Shown: positions 55,615 through 64,000 of the stretch, piece after piece | Numbering within the stretch: position 1 is the stretch's first letter | Layout of the letters: every line of letters begins with the position of its first letter | Assembly (NCBI RefSeq): GCF_018636735.1 | Contig: NZ_CP045200.1 | Location: 2,634,001 to 2,698,000, forward strand | Reading direction: 5' to 3' | Length of the DNA: 64,000 bases | From: Erythrobacter sp. 3-20A1M | GTDB lineage: Bacteria > Pseudomonadota > Alphaproteobacteria > Sphingomonadales > Sphingomonadaceae | The notes under the pieces: model-generated | Seen by the model: only the letters and a program-made list of their open reading frames with translations | What the model was told of the DNA's origin: nothing | Databases searched by the model: none | Translations under genes and position numbers: made by a program

Positions 55615-56608
55615 CCTGCCGCATCCGGGCGAACAGACCGGGGGAGGGCGGACCCAGTACCCCCTTCGCCGCCGCGGGAAGATGGGCGGCGGGGTCGCCC
55701 TCGCTTTCGAACACGTAGTAATCCAGCATGCCGCGCCACACCTCGCGCTGCTCGGGTGGCAGGTGCCGGAACGCCAGCATCGCGTGTAACAGGGCATCGT
55801 AGGCCGGACCGATCCCCTCCGGCAGCCGTTCGGTCCACCAGTAATTGACGAGCGCGCTGACCGGATCGAGCGATTCGACGCCGTGCCACCAGCAATAGGG
55901 AAGGTAGATCGCATCGCCGGGCTCCAGCGTGGCGGCGCGCGCGGTTTCCCACGCGCGGGCGAAGCGGGGATAGGCGTCGAGGTCGGGCTGATCCGGATCG
56001 ACCATGCTCACCGGCGTTCCGGCCGGCGTCAGTTCCAGCGGGCCGGGATAGAGGTTGGCGATCTGCTCGGGCGGGAAGACGGTGAAGCGCCGCCGCCCGG
56101 CCACGCAGCAGGCCACGTTTTCCTTGATATCGTAATGCGGGGCGACGCGGATGCGGTTGCCGATCCAGATGCGCGCGCGCACCTGTGGCAGCAGTTCGAG
56201 CCGGTTCTCGCGCGCCACATCGGGCAAGACGTCGAGCAGTTCGATCGACTGGACCGCCAGGGCCGGTGGATCGGGCATCCGGCTCGCTTTCAGCAGGTCG
56301 GCGAGGAATACCGCGAGGGCGCCTTGCGCGGCGTGGAAGTTGAAGCCACTGAGGTCGCGATTGTAGAAAAAGCGGCCCTTTTCCTCGGCAGGGGCGGCGA
56401 TGGCCCGGACCGGTCTGGTGGCGGGCCTTCGCGACAGGTACTCGACCACCGCGGCGTCCCCCTCGCGACCGGCGCGGACCAGCGGCCAATCCCGTACCAG
56501 CCCGCGCAGAACCAGCGGACGGGCGGCGGCGCGGATTTCCTCGAGGCGGGCGGCGTCGATCGGTCCGTCAATTTCTTCGATGGGCGGAGCGGGGGCAAGC
56601 ACGCTCAT
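55592..56608 (-). CDS. Cupin-like (JmjC-type) oxygenase
   Basis: A 338-residue cytosolic protein with the cupin-8/FIH-like fold. The iron-binding facial triad is likely His and Asp of 'RVAPHYDIKENVACCVAG' and a later His in 'YLPYCWWHGVESLD'. The family hydroxylates proteins or small molecules using 2-oxoglutarate. Cupin-8 genes regularly accompany halogenase-like genes and TonB receptors in Sphingomonadales and Caulobacterales. It overlaps the upstream halogenase stop by 4 bp, so it is the third gene of the minus-strand operon. Confidence 0.88.
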   Translation of the reverse strand: MSVLAPAPPIEEIDGPIDAARLEEIRAAARPLVLRGLVRDWPLVRAGREGDAAVVEYLSRRPATRPVRAIAAPAEEKGRFFYNRDLSGFNFHAAQGALAVFLADLLKASRMPDPPALAVQSIELLDVLPDVARENRLELLPQVRARIWIGNRIRVAPHYDIKENVACCVAGRRRFTVFPPEQIANLYPGPLELTPAGTPVSMVDPDQPDLDAYPRFARAWETARAATLEPGDAIYLPYCWWHGVESLDPVSALVNYWWTERLPEGIGPAYDALLHAMLAFRHLPPEQREVWRGMLDYYVFESEGDPAAHLPAAAKGVLGPPSPGLFARMRQVIRQALG

Positions 56609-58140
56609 GCCACCGCGCGCTCGGACCGGTCCATGCGGCTGCCATTGCGCTCCAGGAACTGGTCCTGCGTCGGCATGCGCGAGACGGTGTCGGCCACGAC
56701 CTGCCGGATATGGCCGAGGCGGCGGCGCGTCTCCTCGTCGTCCAGCAGCAGGGCGACGGGATGGAACCCTTGCGGTTTTACGCCCTGTCCCGCCATGACC
56801 GACAGCCAGCTGGTTTCGGTGAACAGCTCGTTATGCTCGCGGATGACGCGGCCCGAGCTTTCGAACATGGCAAGCTTGTCCGCGAGGCCGGCGGGCGGCT
56901 CCAGCGTCCGACAATAGCGCCAGAATTCGGAATCGTCGCGCTCCGTCGCCTTGTAGTGCAACACCAGAAAATCGCGAATGTCGACATAGTCGCGCACGCT
57001 TTCCCGGTTGAATCGGTCGCGTTCGGCATCGGCGAAGGCGTTGGTGGGAAACAGCGCCATGAGCCGGGCGATCCCCGACTGCACCAGATGGATCGCGGTC
57101 GATTCGAGAGGTTCGAGGAAGCCGCCCGCCAGGCCGAGGGCGACGACGTTCTTTTCCCACAGTTTCTCGCGATGGCCCGCCAGGAACCGCAGCCGGTTGG
57201 GCTCCGCCAGCGGCTCGCCGTCGAGATTGGCCAGCAGCAGGTCGAGCGCCTCCTGTTCCTCCATGTGCGACGAGGAATAGACATGGCCGTTGCCGATCCG
57301 GTGCTGCAGCGGAATGCGCCATTGCCAGCCCGCGGGCCGGGCGGTGGAGCGGGTCAGCGGCTCGTGATCGCCGCCGAGTGTGCAGGGGACAGCGATCGCG
57401 CGATCGCAGGGCAGCCATTTCGACCAGTCGGTGAAGCCGACGCCGAGCGTCTGGCCCAGCAATAGCGAACGGAAGCCCGAGCAATCGAGGAACAGCTCCC
57501 CCGCCAGGCGCTTCCCGTTCTCGAGCAGGACAGCGGCGACATGGCCGTTCTCGCCGTTGCGCTCGACATCGACCACGCGGCCTTCAACACGGACCACGCC
57601 CTGCGCCTCCGCCCGCCGGCGCAGGAAACGTGCGTAACGCGCCGCATCGAACTGGAAGGCATAGGACAGCTTCGACAGGGGCGAATTGGGCTGGTCGGGC
57701 CGGGGCCGTTCCATTCTGCCCGCTTTTCCCGCCATGGCGGAGATCGAATAGGCGTCGAGCGGTGCCGCCTCCCCCAGGCCGACCCCGCGCAGCCAGAAAT
57801 GCTGAAACTCGATTCCCAGCATGTCCAGCCCGTAGGTGCCGAAGGGATGGACGTAGGAATGGCCCAGCCGCAGCCAGTCGACGAACTCGATCCCCAGCTT
57901 GTAGGTCGCGTGCGTTTCGCGCACGAATTCGTTCTCGTCGATCCCCAGCAGGCGGTTGAAGCCGATAATCTGCGGGATGGTCGCTTCCCCGACCCCCACG
58001 GTGCCGATCGCCTCGCTTTCGACGAGCGTGATGGAAAGGTCCGGCAATTCGCCGATGATGCGCGACAGTGCGGCGGCGGCCATCCACCCCGCCGTCCCAC
58101 CACCAACGATCACGATCTTCCGGATCGGCGCAGCGCTCAT
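56605..58140 (-). CDS. Tryptophan-halogenase-family flavoprotein
   Basis: A 511-residue FAD protein: 'KIVIVGGGTAGWMAAAALSRI' (nucleotide-binding), Lys81 in 'THATYKLGIEF', 'DCSGFRSLLLGQTL', 'GWQWRIPLQHRIGNGHVYSS' (WxWxIP) and 'GGFLEPLESTAIHLVQ'. All expected halogenase residues are present, but the natural substrate is unknown. The ATG at 58140 overlaps the preceding halogenase stop by 4 bp; a longer upstream frame is Arg/Gly-rich noise. It forms an operon with the halogenase at 58.1-59.7 kb and the cupin-like gene. Confidence 0.9.
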   Translation of the reverse strand: MSAAPIRKIVIVGGGTAGWMAAAALSRIIGELPDLSITLVESEAIGTVGVGEATIPQIIGFNRLLGIDENEFVRETHATYKLGIEFVDWLRLGHSYVHPFGTYGLDMLGIEFQHFWLRGVGLGEAAPLDAYSISAMAGKAGRMERPRPDQPNSPLSKLSYAFQFDAARYARFLRRRAEAQGVVRVEGRVVDVERNGENGHVAAVLLENGKRLAGELFLDCSGFRSLLLGQTLGVGFTDWSKWLPCDRAIAVPCTLGGDHEPLTRSTARPAGWQWRIPLQHRIGNGHVYSSSHMEEQEALDLLLANLDGEPLAEPNRLRFLAGHREKLWEKNVVALGLAGGFLEPLESTAIHLVQSGIARLMALFPTNAFADAERDRFNRESVRDYVDIRDFLVLHYKATERDDSEFWRYCRTLEPPAGLADKLAMFESSGRVIREHNELFTETSWLSVMAGQGVKPQGFHPVALLLDDEETRRRLGHIRQVVADTVSRMPTQDQFLERNGSRMDRSERAVA

Positions 58141-59693
58141 GCGGGCGCGCCTGTCTGGACACGCGGTATCGCATCCTCCGCGTGCCATGCGCCCGCCTGG
58201 CGCAGGAACGCCTCCTGCGTCGGCAGCCGCTCGGCGGCGGCGCGATAGGACCGGCGCATCTGCGCCATCGCCCCCGCCACCTTGTCCGGGTCCAGCGTGT
58301 CGGCGATCGGGTCGTGACGGTCCGGCCAGACATTCTGGCCAAGCATTACCGCGACCCAGCTGGGCAGGGCGAACAGTTCCGCGTTCTCGCGAAACACGCG
58401 GCCGTGGAGCTGCCACAGCTTCATCTTGCGGACCAGCGTCTCGGGCACCTCCATATCGCGCACGTAGCGCCAGAACGCCGTGTCGTCACGCTGCGTCGCC
58501 TTGTAATGCAGGATCACGAAATCGCGCACGTCCTCGTACAGTTCGCGCATTCCGCGATTGTATTCGTCGCGCTCCAACGGATCGATCCGCTTGTCCGGAA
58601 ACAGCGCGAAGAGGCGCTGGATGCCGTTTTGCACGAGGTGGATCGCCGTCGATTCGAGAGGCTCGATGAAACCGGAGGACAGCCCCAGCGCCACTACGTT
58701 GTGGACCCAGGCGCGCTTGCGCATGCCGGTGGTGAACCGCAGCAGCCGGGGATCGGCCAGCGGCTCCCCCTCGACATGCTCGCGCAGGATACGTTCCGCC
58801 TCGTCGCGTTCCATGTAGCTGCTGCAGAAGACGTGCCCATTGCCGGTGCGATGTTGCAGCGGAATGCGCCACTGCCATCCCGCCCCATGCGCCGTGGCGC
58901 GCGTGTAGGGATTGAGAGAGCCGGTATCGGCGCTGGGCATCGCCAGCGCGCGGTCCATCGGCAGCCAGCGCGACCAATCCTCGTATCCGGTGCCAAGCTC
59001 CTCCTCGATCAGCAGTCCGCGAAAGCCCGAACAGTCGAGGAACAGGTCGCCCGCTATCCGGCTGCCGTCCTCGAGTTCGACGGACACGACATCGCCGCTC
59101 TCGCCGTCGCGATGGACGTGCACGACCCGCCCCTCGCGCCGCACCGTTCCCTGCCGTTCGGCGAGGCGGCGCAGATAGGCGGCATAGAGACCGGCATCGA
59201 ACTGGAAGGCATAGCGGATTTCGCCGAGCGGAGACTGGGCGTCGGGGCGGGGCCGGGCGAAGCGATCCGCGGCGGCGGCCGCGGTGCTCATCGAATAGTC
59301 CGCGATCGGTCCGCAATCGCCCCGCGCACGCTCGCGCAGGTAGAGCTGGTGGAAGGCGATGCCGTGCAGATCCTGCCCGTATTCGCCGAATGGGTGGAAG
59401 TAGCGATCGCCTTGCCTGCCCCAGTTGACGAACTCGATCCCCAGCTTGAACGTGCCGCACGTCTCGCGCAGAAAATCGTTCTCGGCGATGCCGAGCATGC
59501 CGTTGAAATTGCGCAGGGGAGGGATGGTCGCTTCCCCGACACCGACGGTACCGATCGCATCCGATTCGACCAGAGTGATGGTCCGTCGACCATCGGAAAA
59601 GAACCGAGAGAGTGCAGCTGCGGCCATCCATCCCGCAGTTCCGCCGCCCACGATCACTACCGCCGTGTTACCGGTATCATCCAAGCCCGACAC
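58137..59693 (-). CDS. Tryptophan-halogenase-family flavoprotein
   Basis: A 518-residue FAD protein, first of the minus-strand operon. 'VVIVGGGTAGWMAAAALSRFF', Lys83 in 'TCGTFKLGIEF', 'DCSGFRGLLIEEELGTGYEDW', 'GWQWRIPLQHRTGNGHVF' and 'SGFIEPLESTAIHLVQ' show a complete halogenase-type active site. The start is GTG at 59693, with GAGAGG upstream. It is transcribed divergently from the large TonB receptor, sharing a 157-bp control region with an inverted repeat and a LacI-type operator. Confidence 0.9.
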   Translation of the reverse strand: MSGLDDTGNTAVVIVGGGTAGWMAAAALSRFFSDGRRTITLVESDAIGTVGVGEATIPPLRNFNGMLGIAENDFLRETCGTFKLGIEFVNWGRQGDRYFHPFGEYGQDLHGIAFHQLYLRERARGDCGPIADYSMSTAAAAADRFARPRPDAQSPLGEIRYAFQFDAGLYAAYLRRLAERQGTVRREGRVVHVHRDGESGDVVSVELEDGSRIAGDLFLDCSGFRGLLIEEELGTGYEDWSRWLPMDRALAMPSADTGSLNPYTRATAHGAGWQWRIPLQHRTGNGHVFCSSYMERDEAERILREHVEGEPLADPRLLRFTTGMRKRAWVHNVVALGLSSGFIEPLESTAIHLVQNGIQRLFALFPDKRIDPLERDEYNRGMRELYEDVRDFVILHYKATQRDDTAFWRYVRDMEVPETLVRKMKLWQLHGRVFRENAELFALPSWVAVMLGQNVWPDRHDPIADTLDPDKVAGAMAQMRRSYRAAAERLPTQEAFLRQAGAWHAEDAIPRVQTGAPA

Positions 59694-59782
59694 GCCTCTC
59701 GCCCCCGCGACTGCATCCTTATTGCAACACCGTGGGTGTAACTATGGCGTAACGCTCTTGCAAACCAAACTTGGGGGGATTA

Positions 59783-59814
59783 GGCAGGTGCCGATAAAAC
59801 GATAGCGACCTGCC
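59783..59814. promoter_or_regulatory. Inverted repeat in divergent halogenase/TonB control region
   Basis: GGCAGGT (59783-59789) and ACCTGCC (59808-59814) form a 7-bp inverted repeat with an 18-base spacer. It sits between two divergent genes and just before the LacI-type operator. It may be a second regulator site; no protein is assigned. Confidence 0.4.
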
Positions 59815-59820
59815 AAATAA

Positions 59821-59834
59821 TGGTAGCGCTAACA
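59821..59834. promoter_or_regulatory. LacI-type operator before TonB receptor
   Basis: TGGTAGCGCTAACA is a near-perfect palindrome sharing GGTAGCGCTA with the operator before the MFS gene. It lies 17 bases before the receptor start, well placed to block transcription in the absence of the sugar inducer. Confidence 0.7.
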
Positions 59835-59850
59835 TGGGGAGGAGGACCTG

Positions 59851-62800
59851 GTGCCCAACGCGATCCGTAATCGAGCTGTATCCGGCTGCGATCTGAATCT
59901 ATTCCGCACATCTTTGAAAATCGGGGCCTCGGCGGCGACGCTGGGTGCTCTGCTCGTGTCGCAGGCGGCCTATGCGCAGGACGCTTCCGCACAGCCGGAG
60001 ACCGAGCAGGCGGCCGACCCGTCCGACCCGACGCAGAGCGGCGACGGCAACATCATCGTCGTCACCGGCATTCGCCAGCAGTTGGCGAACTCGCAGAATA
60101 TCAAGCGCAACGCCGACACCGTCGTGGATGCGATCACGGCCGAAGATATCGGCGCGCTGCCCGACCGTTCCGTGACAGAGGCTCTCCAGCGCGTTCCCGG
60201 CATCGCGATCAACCGCTTCGCCGGTTCGAGCGACCCCGATCACTTCTCGGTCGAGGGTTCGGGCGTGACCGTCCGCGGCCTCACTTTCGTGCGTTCGGAA
60301 TTCAACGGCCGCACGGCCTTCGCCACGGGTGTTGGCGGGCAGGCCCTGAACTTCGCAGACGTGCCGTCCGAACTGCTCGGCTCGGTCATCATCAGCAAGA
60401 ACCAGACCGCCGAGATGATCGAGGGCGGTCTCGCCGGTACCGTCAATCTAAACACGCGCAAGCCGTTCGACCGCGCCGGCTTCCATATCGCGGGAAGCGT
60501 TGAGGCGAATTACGGCGACTTCTCGGATAAGTGGTCGCCCACCATCTCCGGGCTCATCAGCAACACCTGGGATACAGATGCGGGCCGCTTCGGCGTCCTG
60601 GTTAGCGGGGCGTATTCGCGCATCCGCAGCCGTTCCGACGGTGTCCAGATCGCCAACTACCAGACCCGCGACGGCCAGCTGGCGCAGCTTTCCAATACCA
60701 GCGACCTGTTCATCTGCCGCAACCCGCTGCCAGCGCCGACGGACACCATGACGTTACCCGGTGCGAATGCCAACTGCGGCAATTTCGGCACCGAGGGCGC
60801 CGATGGCTTCGCCGATTATGCCGCGTTCCGCGTGGCACCGGCCGGACCGCAGTATCGAACCCAGCAATTCGACCGCAAGCGCGACGGCGTCACCGCAGCT
60901 CTGCAATGGGAAAGCGTTGACCAGCGAACGAAGGTCACCGCGGAATTCATCCGCTCGCACACCACCAACGACTGGGGCGAATACACCTACGAAGACGGTC
61001 CGGATCTGTCCGAATATTCGACCTATCCGATCGGCTGCCAGCAGAACGCGAACGGTCCCCAGATCGTCGACGCGAGCGGCGTGGTGCGCGATCCCGATGC
61101 GGAAACGCCCCCTCGCGCGCAGTGTCCGGTCGGCGGGTACACGGACTATGTCTATGACGAGAACAATGTGTTCCAGTCTGGATACATCGTCGACACCAGT
61201 AATGGCTGGCGCGGCGACCCCGCGCTGACGCCGTTCGTGCCGATCGGCGGCTCGCAATATTCGCTCGCTCGACGGCAGGTCGCAGACGAGACGACAAACG
61301 CCGACTACAGTCTCAACCTCCAGCACGAGCTGACGGAAAATCTGCACCTGTCGATGGACGCGCAATACGCGACATCGCACAAGCAGAACCTGGACGTCAG
61401 CGTGATGGGTTCGCTTTTCGCGGATAACGAACTGGACATCTCGGGCGACATTCCGGTCGGTATCGTACACAAGCCGCAGTTCCTTGGTTACACTTGGTCG
61501 ACGCCGGGCGACGCCCTTGGGAACGCGACCGAAGCCGAATATTTCACCGATCCGCGCTTCCAGTTCTGGCGTGCGGCGATGGATCATGCCGAGGATAGCA
61601 AGGGCGACCAGTTCGCATTCCGCGCCGACCTCGACTACGATTTCGGAGACGATGCCTTCATTCGCCGCGCGAAGGTCGGCGTCCGTTTCCAGGACCGCAA
61701 CCAGGACGTGCGGTATTCGACCTACAACTGGGGGATGCTCAGCGAAGTGTGGTCGGGTAGCCGCCCAGTCAATTTTGACGATACGGCCCCGGATGGTCAG
61801 CAGACGCGCTACGATTTCCCGGACTTCTTCCGTGGCGATACGCAGGGACCTCCCGGAGCCTATTACTACGGGGGCGATCTGACCGGCGATTATCAGGGAA
61901 CCATCGACTATCTGCGATCGGTGCAGGATCGCGCCCGCGCGCTGGGTGCCGACCCTACGTGGAACCCACTGGCCGGGCGACCGGGCGCGGTGCCCGGCTC
62001 GATGTATCTCCCGTCCGAGATTCAGTCGGTGAAGCAGGCGGACTACGCCGTTTACGGCATGGTGAACTTCGGCAGCGACGATCTGCTGGGCAACGTCCGC
62101 TTTGCCGGCAATGTCGGCCTGCGGTTCGTCTCGACCGATCTGCGGTCGGCCAGCTCGCGTGGTCCCGGCACGCCCGACTCCGTCGGGATCGCAGCGCCCT
62201 TCAACAGCGTCATCGACCCACAGACCGGCGACGTCATTACCGCTGGGCGGTGTAGTCCGCAGGCTCGCCCTCCTGAAGCAGGGGGCGGCACCGCAATTCC
62301 GGGCGGCGTCTGCAACATCGGGATCGATGCGTATAATGCGCTGCAGAATTTCCTCGACGGCAGTTACGAATACACCGCGGTCACGAACCACTACAGCTAT
62401 CTGCTTCCGAGCCTGAACCTGCGGTTCGGTCTTACGGACGACCTCGTTCTTCGTCTCGCCGCATCGAAAGTCCTGACCCGGCCCGAGAACGGCTATATTC
62501 GGAACTACTTCACGGCCAGCCTCGACACGTCGGGCAACTTCACCGGCACCGCCGGGGCTCCGACGTTGCTCCCAGCGACCGCGTGGCAGTTCGACGCCAG
62601 CCTCGAATGGTATTTCGCCCGCGTCGGCTCGCTAACGGTCAATGCGTTCTACAAGAGCATTCACAACTTCTTCTATCAATCGGTGCGCCAGGAAACGATC
62701 CGCAACGCATCGCTGGAAGAGCGTGAGGTGACCGTTCGTGGGCCGGCGAACTTCGACGGATACGGCAAGATCAAGGGTGTCGAGGTTGCATACCAGCAGA

Positions 62801-63285
62801 CGTTCGATTTCCTGCCAGCACCGCTCGACGGGTTCGGTGTGAATGCGAACTACACGTATCTCGAGAGTTCGGGGCTGCCCAATTCCTTCCTCAACGGCGG
62901 GAATGTGCCGACCAATTCGACCGTGCCGCCGGGCAATCTGCCGCTCGAGCAATTGTCGAAGCACAACTACAATATCGGCGGGTTCTACGAGAAGGGACCG
63001 ATCTCGGTCAGGGCGGCGTACAACTGGCGTTCCCGCTTCCTGCTTACGGCTTCGGACGCCATCTTCCCGTATTACTCGATCTACAACGAACCGACGGGGC
63101 AGCTCGACGCTTCGGCCTTCATCAACATCACACCCGACCTCAGGATCGGTGTGCAGGGCGTGAACCTTTTGAACGAAGTGACGCGGACGTCGCAGTCCTA
63201 CTCCGGCGATCCGGCGGATCTGGCGCCGCGATCCTACTTCATGAACGACCGACGGTTCTCGTTCATCCTGCGCGCGAATTTCTGA
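59851..63285 (+). CDS. Large TonB-dependent receptor of sugar cluster
   Basis: A 1144-residue receptor with a long signal peptide (ending AAYAQ) and TonB box 'IIVVTGIRQQL'. The plug starts 'AITAEDIGALPDRSVTEALQRVPGIAINR' and contains 'VTVRGLTFVRSEFNGR' and 'EMIEGGLAGTVNLNTRKPFD', all typical of CAZyme-linked receptors of Caulobacter/Sphingomonas type. The C-terminal barrel ends 'RRFSFILRANF'. GTG at 59851 follows GGAGGAGGACC. With the neighbouring xylanase it probably imports xylo-oligosaccharides or a related glycan. Confidence 0.93.
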   Translation: MPNAIRNRAVSGCDLNLFRTSLKIGASAATLGALLVSQAAYAQDASAQPETEQAADPSDPTQSGDGNIIVVTGIRQQLANSQNIKRNADTVVDAITAEDIGALPDRSVTEALQRVPGIAINRFAGSSDPDHFSVEGSGVTVRGLTFVRSEFNGRTAFATGVGGQALNFADVPSELLGSVIISKNQTAEMIEGGLAGTVNLNTRKPFDRAGFHIAGSVEANYGDFSDKWSPTISGLISNTWDTDAGRFGVLVSGAYSRIRSRSDGVQIANYQTRDGQLAQLSNTSDLFICRNPLPAPTDTMTLPGANANCGNFGTEGADGFADYAAFRVAPAGPQYRTQQFDRKRDGVTAALQWESVDQRTKVTAEFIRSHTTNDWGEYTYEDGPDLSEYSTYPIGCQQNANGPQIVDASGVVRDPDAETPPRAQCPVGGYTDYVYDENNVFQSGYIVDTSNGWRGDPALTPFVPIGGSQYSLARRQVADETTNADYSLNLQHELTENLHLSMDAQYATSHKQNLDVSVMGSLFADNELDISGDIPVGIVHKPQFLGYTWSTPGDALGNATEAEYFTDPRFQFWRAAMDHAEDSKGDQFAFRADLDYDFGDDAFIRRAKVGVRFQDRNQDVRYSTYNWGMLSEVWSGSRPVNFDDTAPDGQQTRYDFPDFFRGDTQGPPGAYYYGGDLTGDYQGTIDYLRSVQDRARALGADPTWNPLAGRPGAVPGSMYLPSEIQSVKQADYAVYGMVNFGSDDLLGNVRFAGNVGLRFVSTDLRSASSRGPGTPDSVGIAAPFNSVIDPQTGDVITAGRCSPQARPPEAGGGTAIPGGVCNIGIDAYNALQNFLDGSYEYTAVTNHYSYLLPSLNLRFGLTDDLVLRLAASKVLTRPENGYIRNYFTASLDTSGNFTGTAGAPTLLPATAWQFDASLEWYFARVGSLTVNAFYKSIHNFFYQSVRQETIRNASLEEREVTVRGPANFDGYGKIKGVEVAYQQTFDFLPAPLDGFGVNANYTYLESSGLPNSFLNGGNVPTNSTVPPGNLPLEQLSKHNYNIGGFYEKGPISVRAAYNWRSRFLLTASDAIFPYYSIYNEPTGQLDASAFINITPDLRIGVQGVNLLNEVTRTSQSYSGDPADLAPRSYFMNDRRFSFILRANF

Positions 63286-63309
63286 CGCGCTCGGTCTTCG
63301 GACGGGGAG

Positions 63310-63345
63310 GGGCCGCTACCTACGGGTGGCGGCCCTTTCCTTTTT
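63310..63345 (+). terminator. Rho-independent terminator after TonB receptor
   Basis: An 11-bp stem (GGGCCGCTACC with GGTGGCGGCCC, one G/T pair) and a short loop are followed by TTTCCTTTTT, 25 bases after the receptor stop. Confidence 0.85.
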
Positions 63346-63447
63346 AGGGACCGCATGCTCCTCGCGCGCCGCGGCTGCCGGGGGCAAAAAAAGAGCAGCG
63401 ACCCTATCCGGATTCGCTGCTCTCAAGTCGCACAGAAGATTGCGTTG

Positions 63448-64000
63448 TCAGCTTGCCGCGGCGAGCGCTCCCGCGATAGCGGCGCGCATCGGTTTTGGCC
63501 GGTATTCGGAATCGTAGGGCGCGCCGCGCACTTCCAGCCCGTCCTGACGCTTCGCCGGATCGAAATCCTGGAGCCAGTTGAACTTGTCCACCATGCCCCA
63601 CGCGAGAATGTCGTCGAGATAGTCGCCGTATTCGAGCATCACGTCGAAATAGCGCCGCGCGTAATCGGCGACCCGCGCGTCGCGGACCGTAGTATCCCCC
63701 GGTAAAGCGCGGTCCTTCACGTCGAACTCGGTAATCAGCAGACGATAGCCCATGCCCGTCACCTCATCCAGGAAGGCGCGCCATTCGCGTTCCATGTAGG
63801 GAGAAACGCCGGTGGCGGGATCGACGTCGAAGATCTCGATATGCGACTGGATGCCCAGCGCGTCGACCGGCGTCCCGCGCTTGCGGAACCCCTCCAGCAG
63901 GCGCAGCACGTCGGGCACGTGCCGGTTGCCCACGATGTGCGCCGGCTCCCAGCTCATGTAGTCGTTATAGACCAGTTGCGCGTCGGGCAGCTGCTCGCGC
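63448..64000 (-). CDS. GH10 endo-1,4-beta-xylanase, C-terminal part (cut by window end)
   Basis: The frame is open to the window edge; the gene begins beyond 64000. The visible 180 or so residues are the C-terminal half of a GH10 barrel. 'QLVYNDYMSWEPAH' lies just after the acid/base strand. 'DALGIQSHIEIFDVDPATGVSPY' and 'GYRLLITEFDVKDRALPGDT' follow, the latter carrying the nucleophile Glu of the ITEFDV motif. 'ILAWGMVDKFNWLQDF' and 'YRPKPMRAAI' complete the barrel. It is convergent with the TonB receptor, which suggests the whole cluster targets xylan-like substrates. Confidence 0.93.
   Translation of the reverse strand, partial: REQLPDAQLVYNDYMSWEPAHIVGNRHVPDVLRLLEGFRKRGTPVDALGIQSHIEIFDVDPATGVSPYMEREWRAFLDEVTGMGYRLLITEFDVKDRALPGDTTVRDARVADYARRYFDVMLEYGDYLDDILAWGMVDKFNWLQDFDPAKRQDGLEVRGAPYDSEYRPKPMRAAIAGALAAAS

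Noticed and set aside
58068-59741. Plus-strand 557-residue frame opposite a halogenase
   Set aside because: Antisense to a complete halogenase active site; composition dominated by Arg, His and Ala.
60754-62391. Minus-strand 545-residue frame opposite the TonB receptor
   Set aside because: Shadow frame with Val/Arg/Ala bias and no recognisable domain.

Overview
The window looks like chromosomal DNA of an alphaproteobacterium of the order Sphingomonadales (Erythrobacteraceae/Sphingomonadaceae type). This rests on the high GC content, two large TonB-dependent receptors, a cluster of tryptophan-halogenase-like flavoproteins with a cupin-like partner, a PEP-CTERM protein, and the sphingomonad-style copper genes. 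The assignment is from gene content only, and no species is claimed.

Region 1 (about 0.4-27 kb) is a dense metal-resistance block, mainly for copper/silver. A CusCBA-type RND pump with a CusF protein (1.96-8.25 kb) is followed on the minus strand by copA-copB-NTF2-like-copC-copD. Upstream of copA lies a three-gene Y-X-H module resembling the CnrYXH anti-sigma/sensor/ECF-sigma system. A divergent plus-strand operon (14.7-20.7 kb) encodes two DUF2231 proteins, a His/Met-rich lipoprotein, a DUF411 protein, a Cu-type P1B ATPase, a two-TM channel, a frameshifted DUF305 protein and another lipoprotein. Then come a membrane PQQ dehydrogenase, a PepSY protein, a 16-cysteine four-helix copper-storage-like protein, a ferritin-like unknown and a DUF4142 protein. 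Three copies of TGAGGGGA-N13-GCGTA, in front of the Y-X-H module, copA and the divergent operon, look like the promoter of the local ECF sigma factor and would join these units into one regulon.

Region 2 (27.2-40.2 kb) is bounded by two homologous 96-bp segments, each ending in a tRNA-3'-end-like 15-mer. Between them is a minus-strand operon whose genes mostly overlap by 4 bp and which encodes only exported proteins, most of them lipoproteins. One is a serpin with an inhibitory-type hinge. Six others and one decayed remnant share a domain with two cysteines 65-72 residues apart that I do not recognise. Others carry META-like or NTR/TIMP-like regions. This is the best candidate for an undescribed system: a cell-surface, possibly protease-inhibiting, lipoprotein cluster.

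Region 3 (40.4-45.9 kb) is a TonB receptor, a parallel beta-helix lipoprotein and an SO2930-type dihaem cytochrome, followed by a convergent TetR regulator. A TetR-like palindrome and an 83-nt nested inverted-repeat structure precede it. Region 4 (46.1-50.6 kb) carries a glycoside hydrolase, an SGNH esterase, a CAP protein, an L,D-transpeptidase and a PEP-CTERM protein. Region 5 (51-64 kb) is a carbohydrate-uptake cluster: a frameshifted MFS sugar transporter, three halogenase-like flavoproteins plus one divergent member, a cupin-like protein, a TonB receptor and a partial GH10 xylanase. LacI-type operators lie before the transporter and the receptor.
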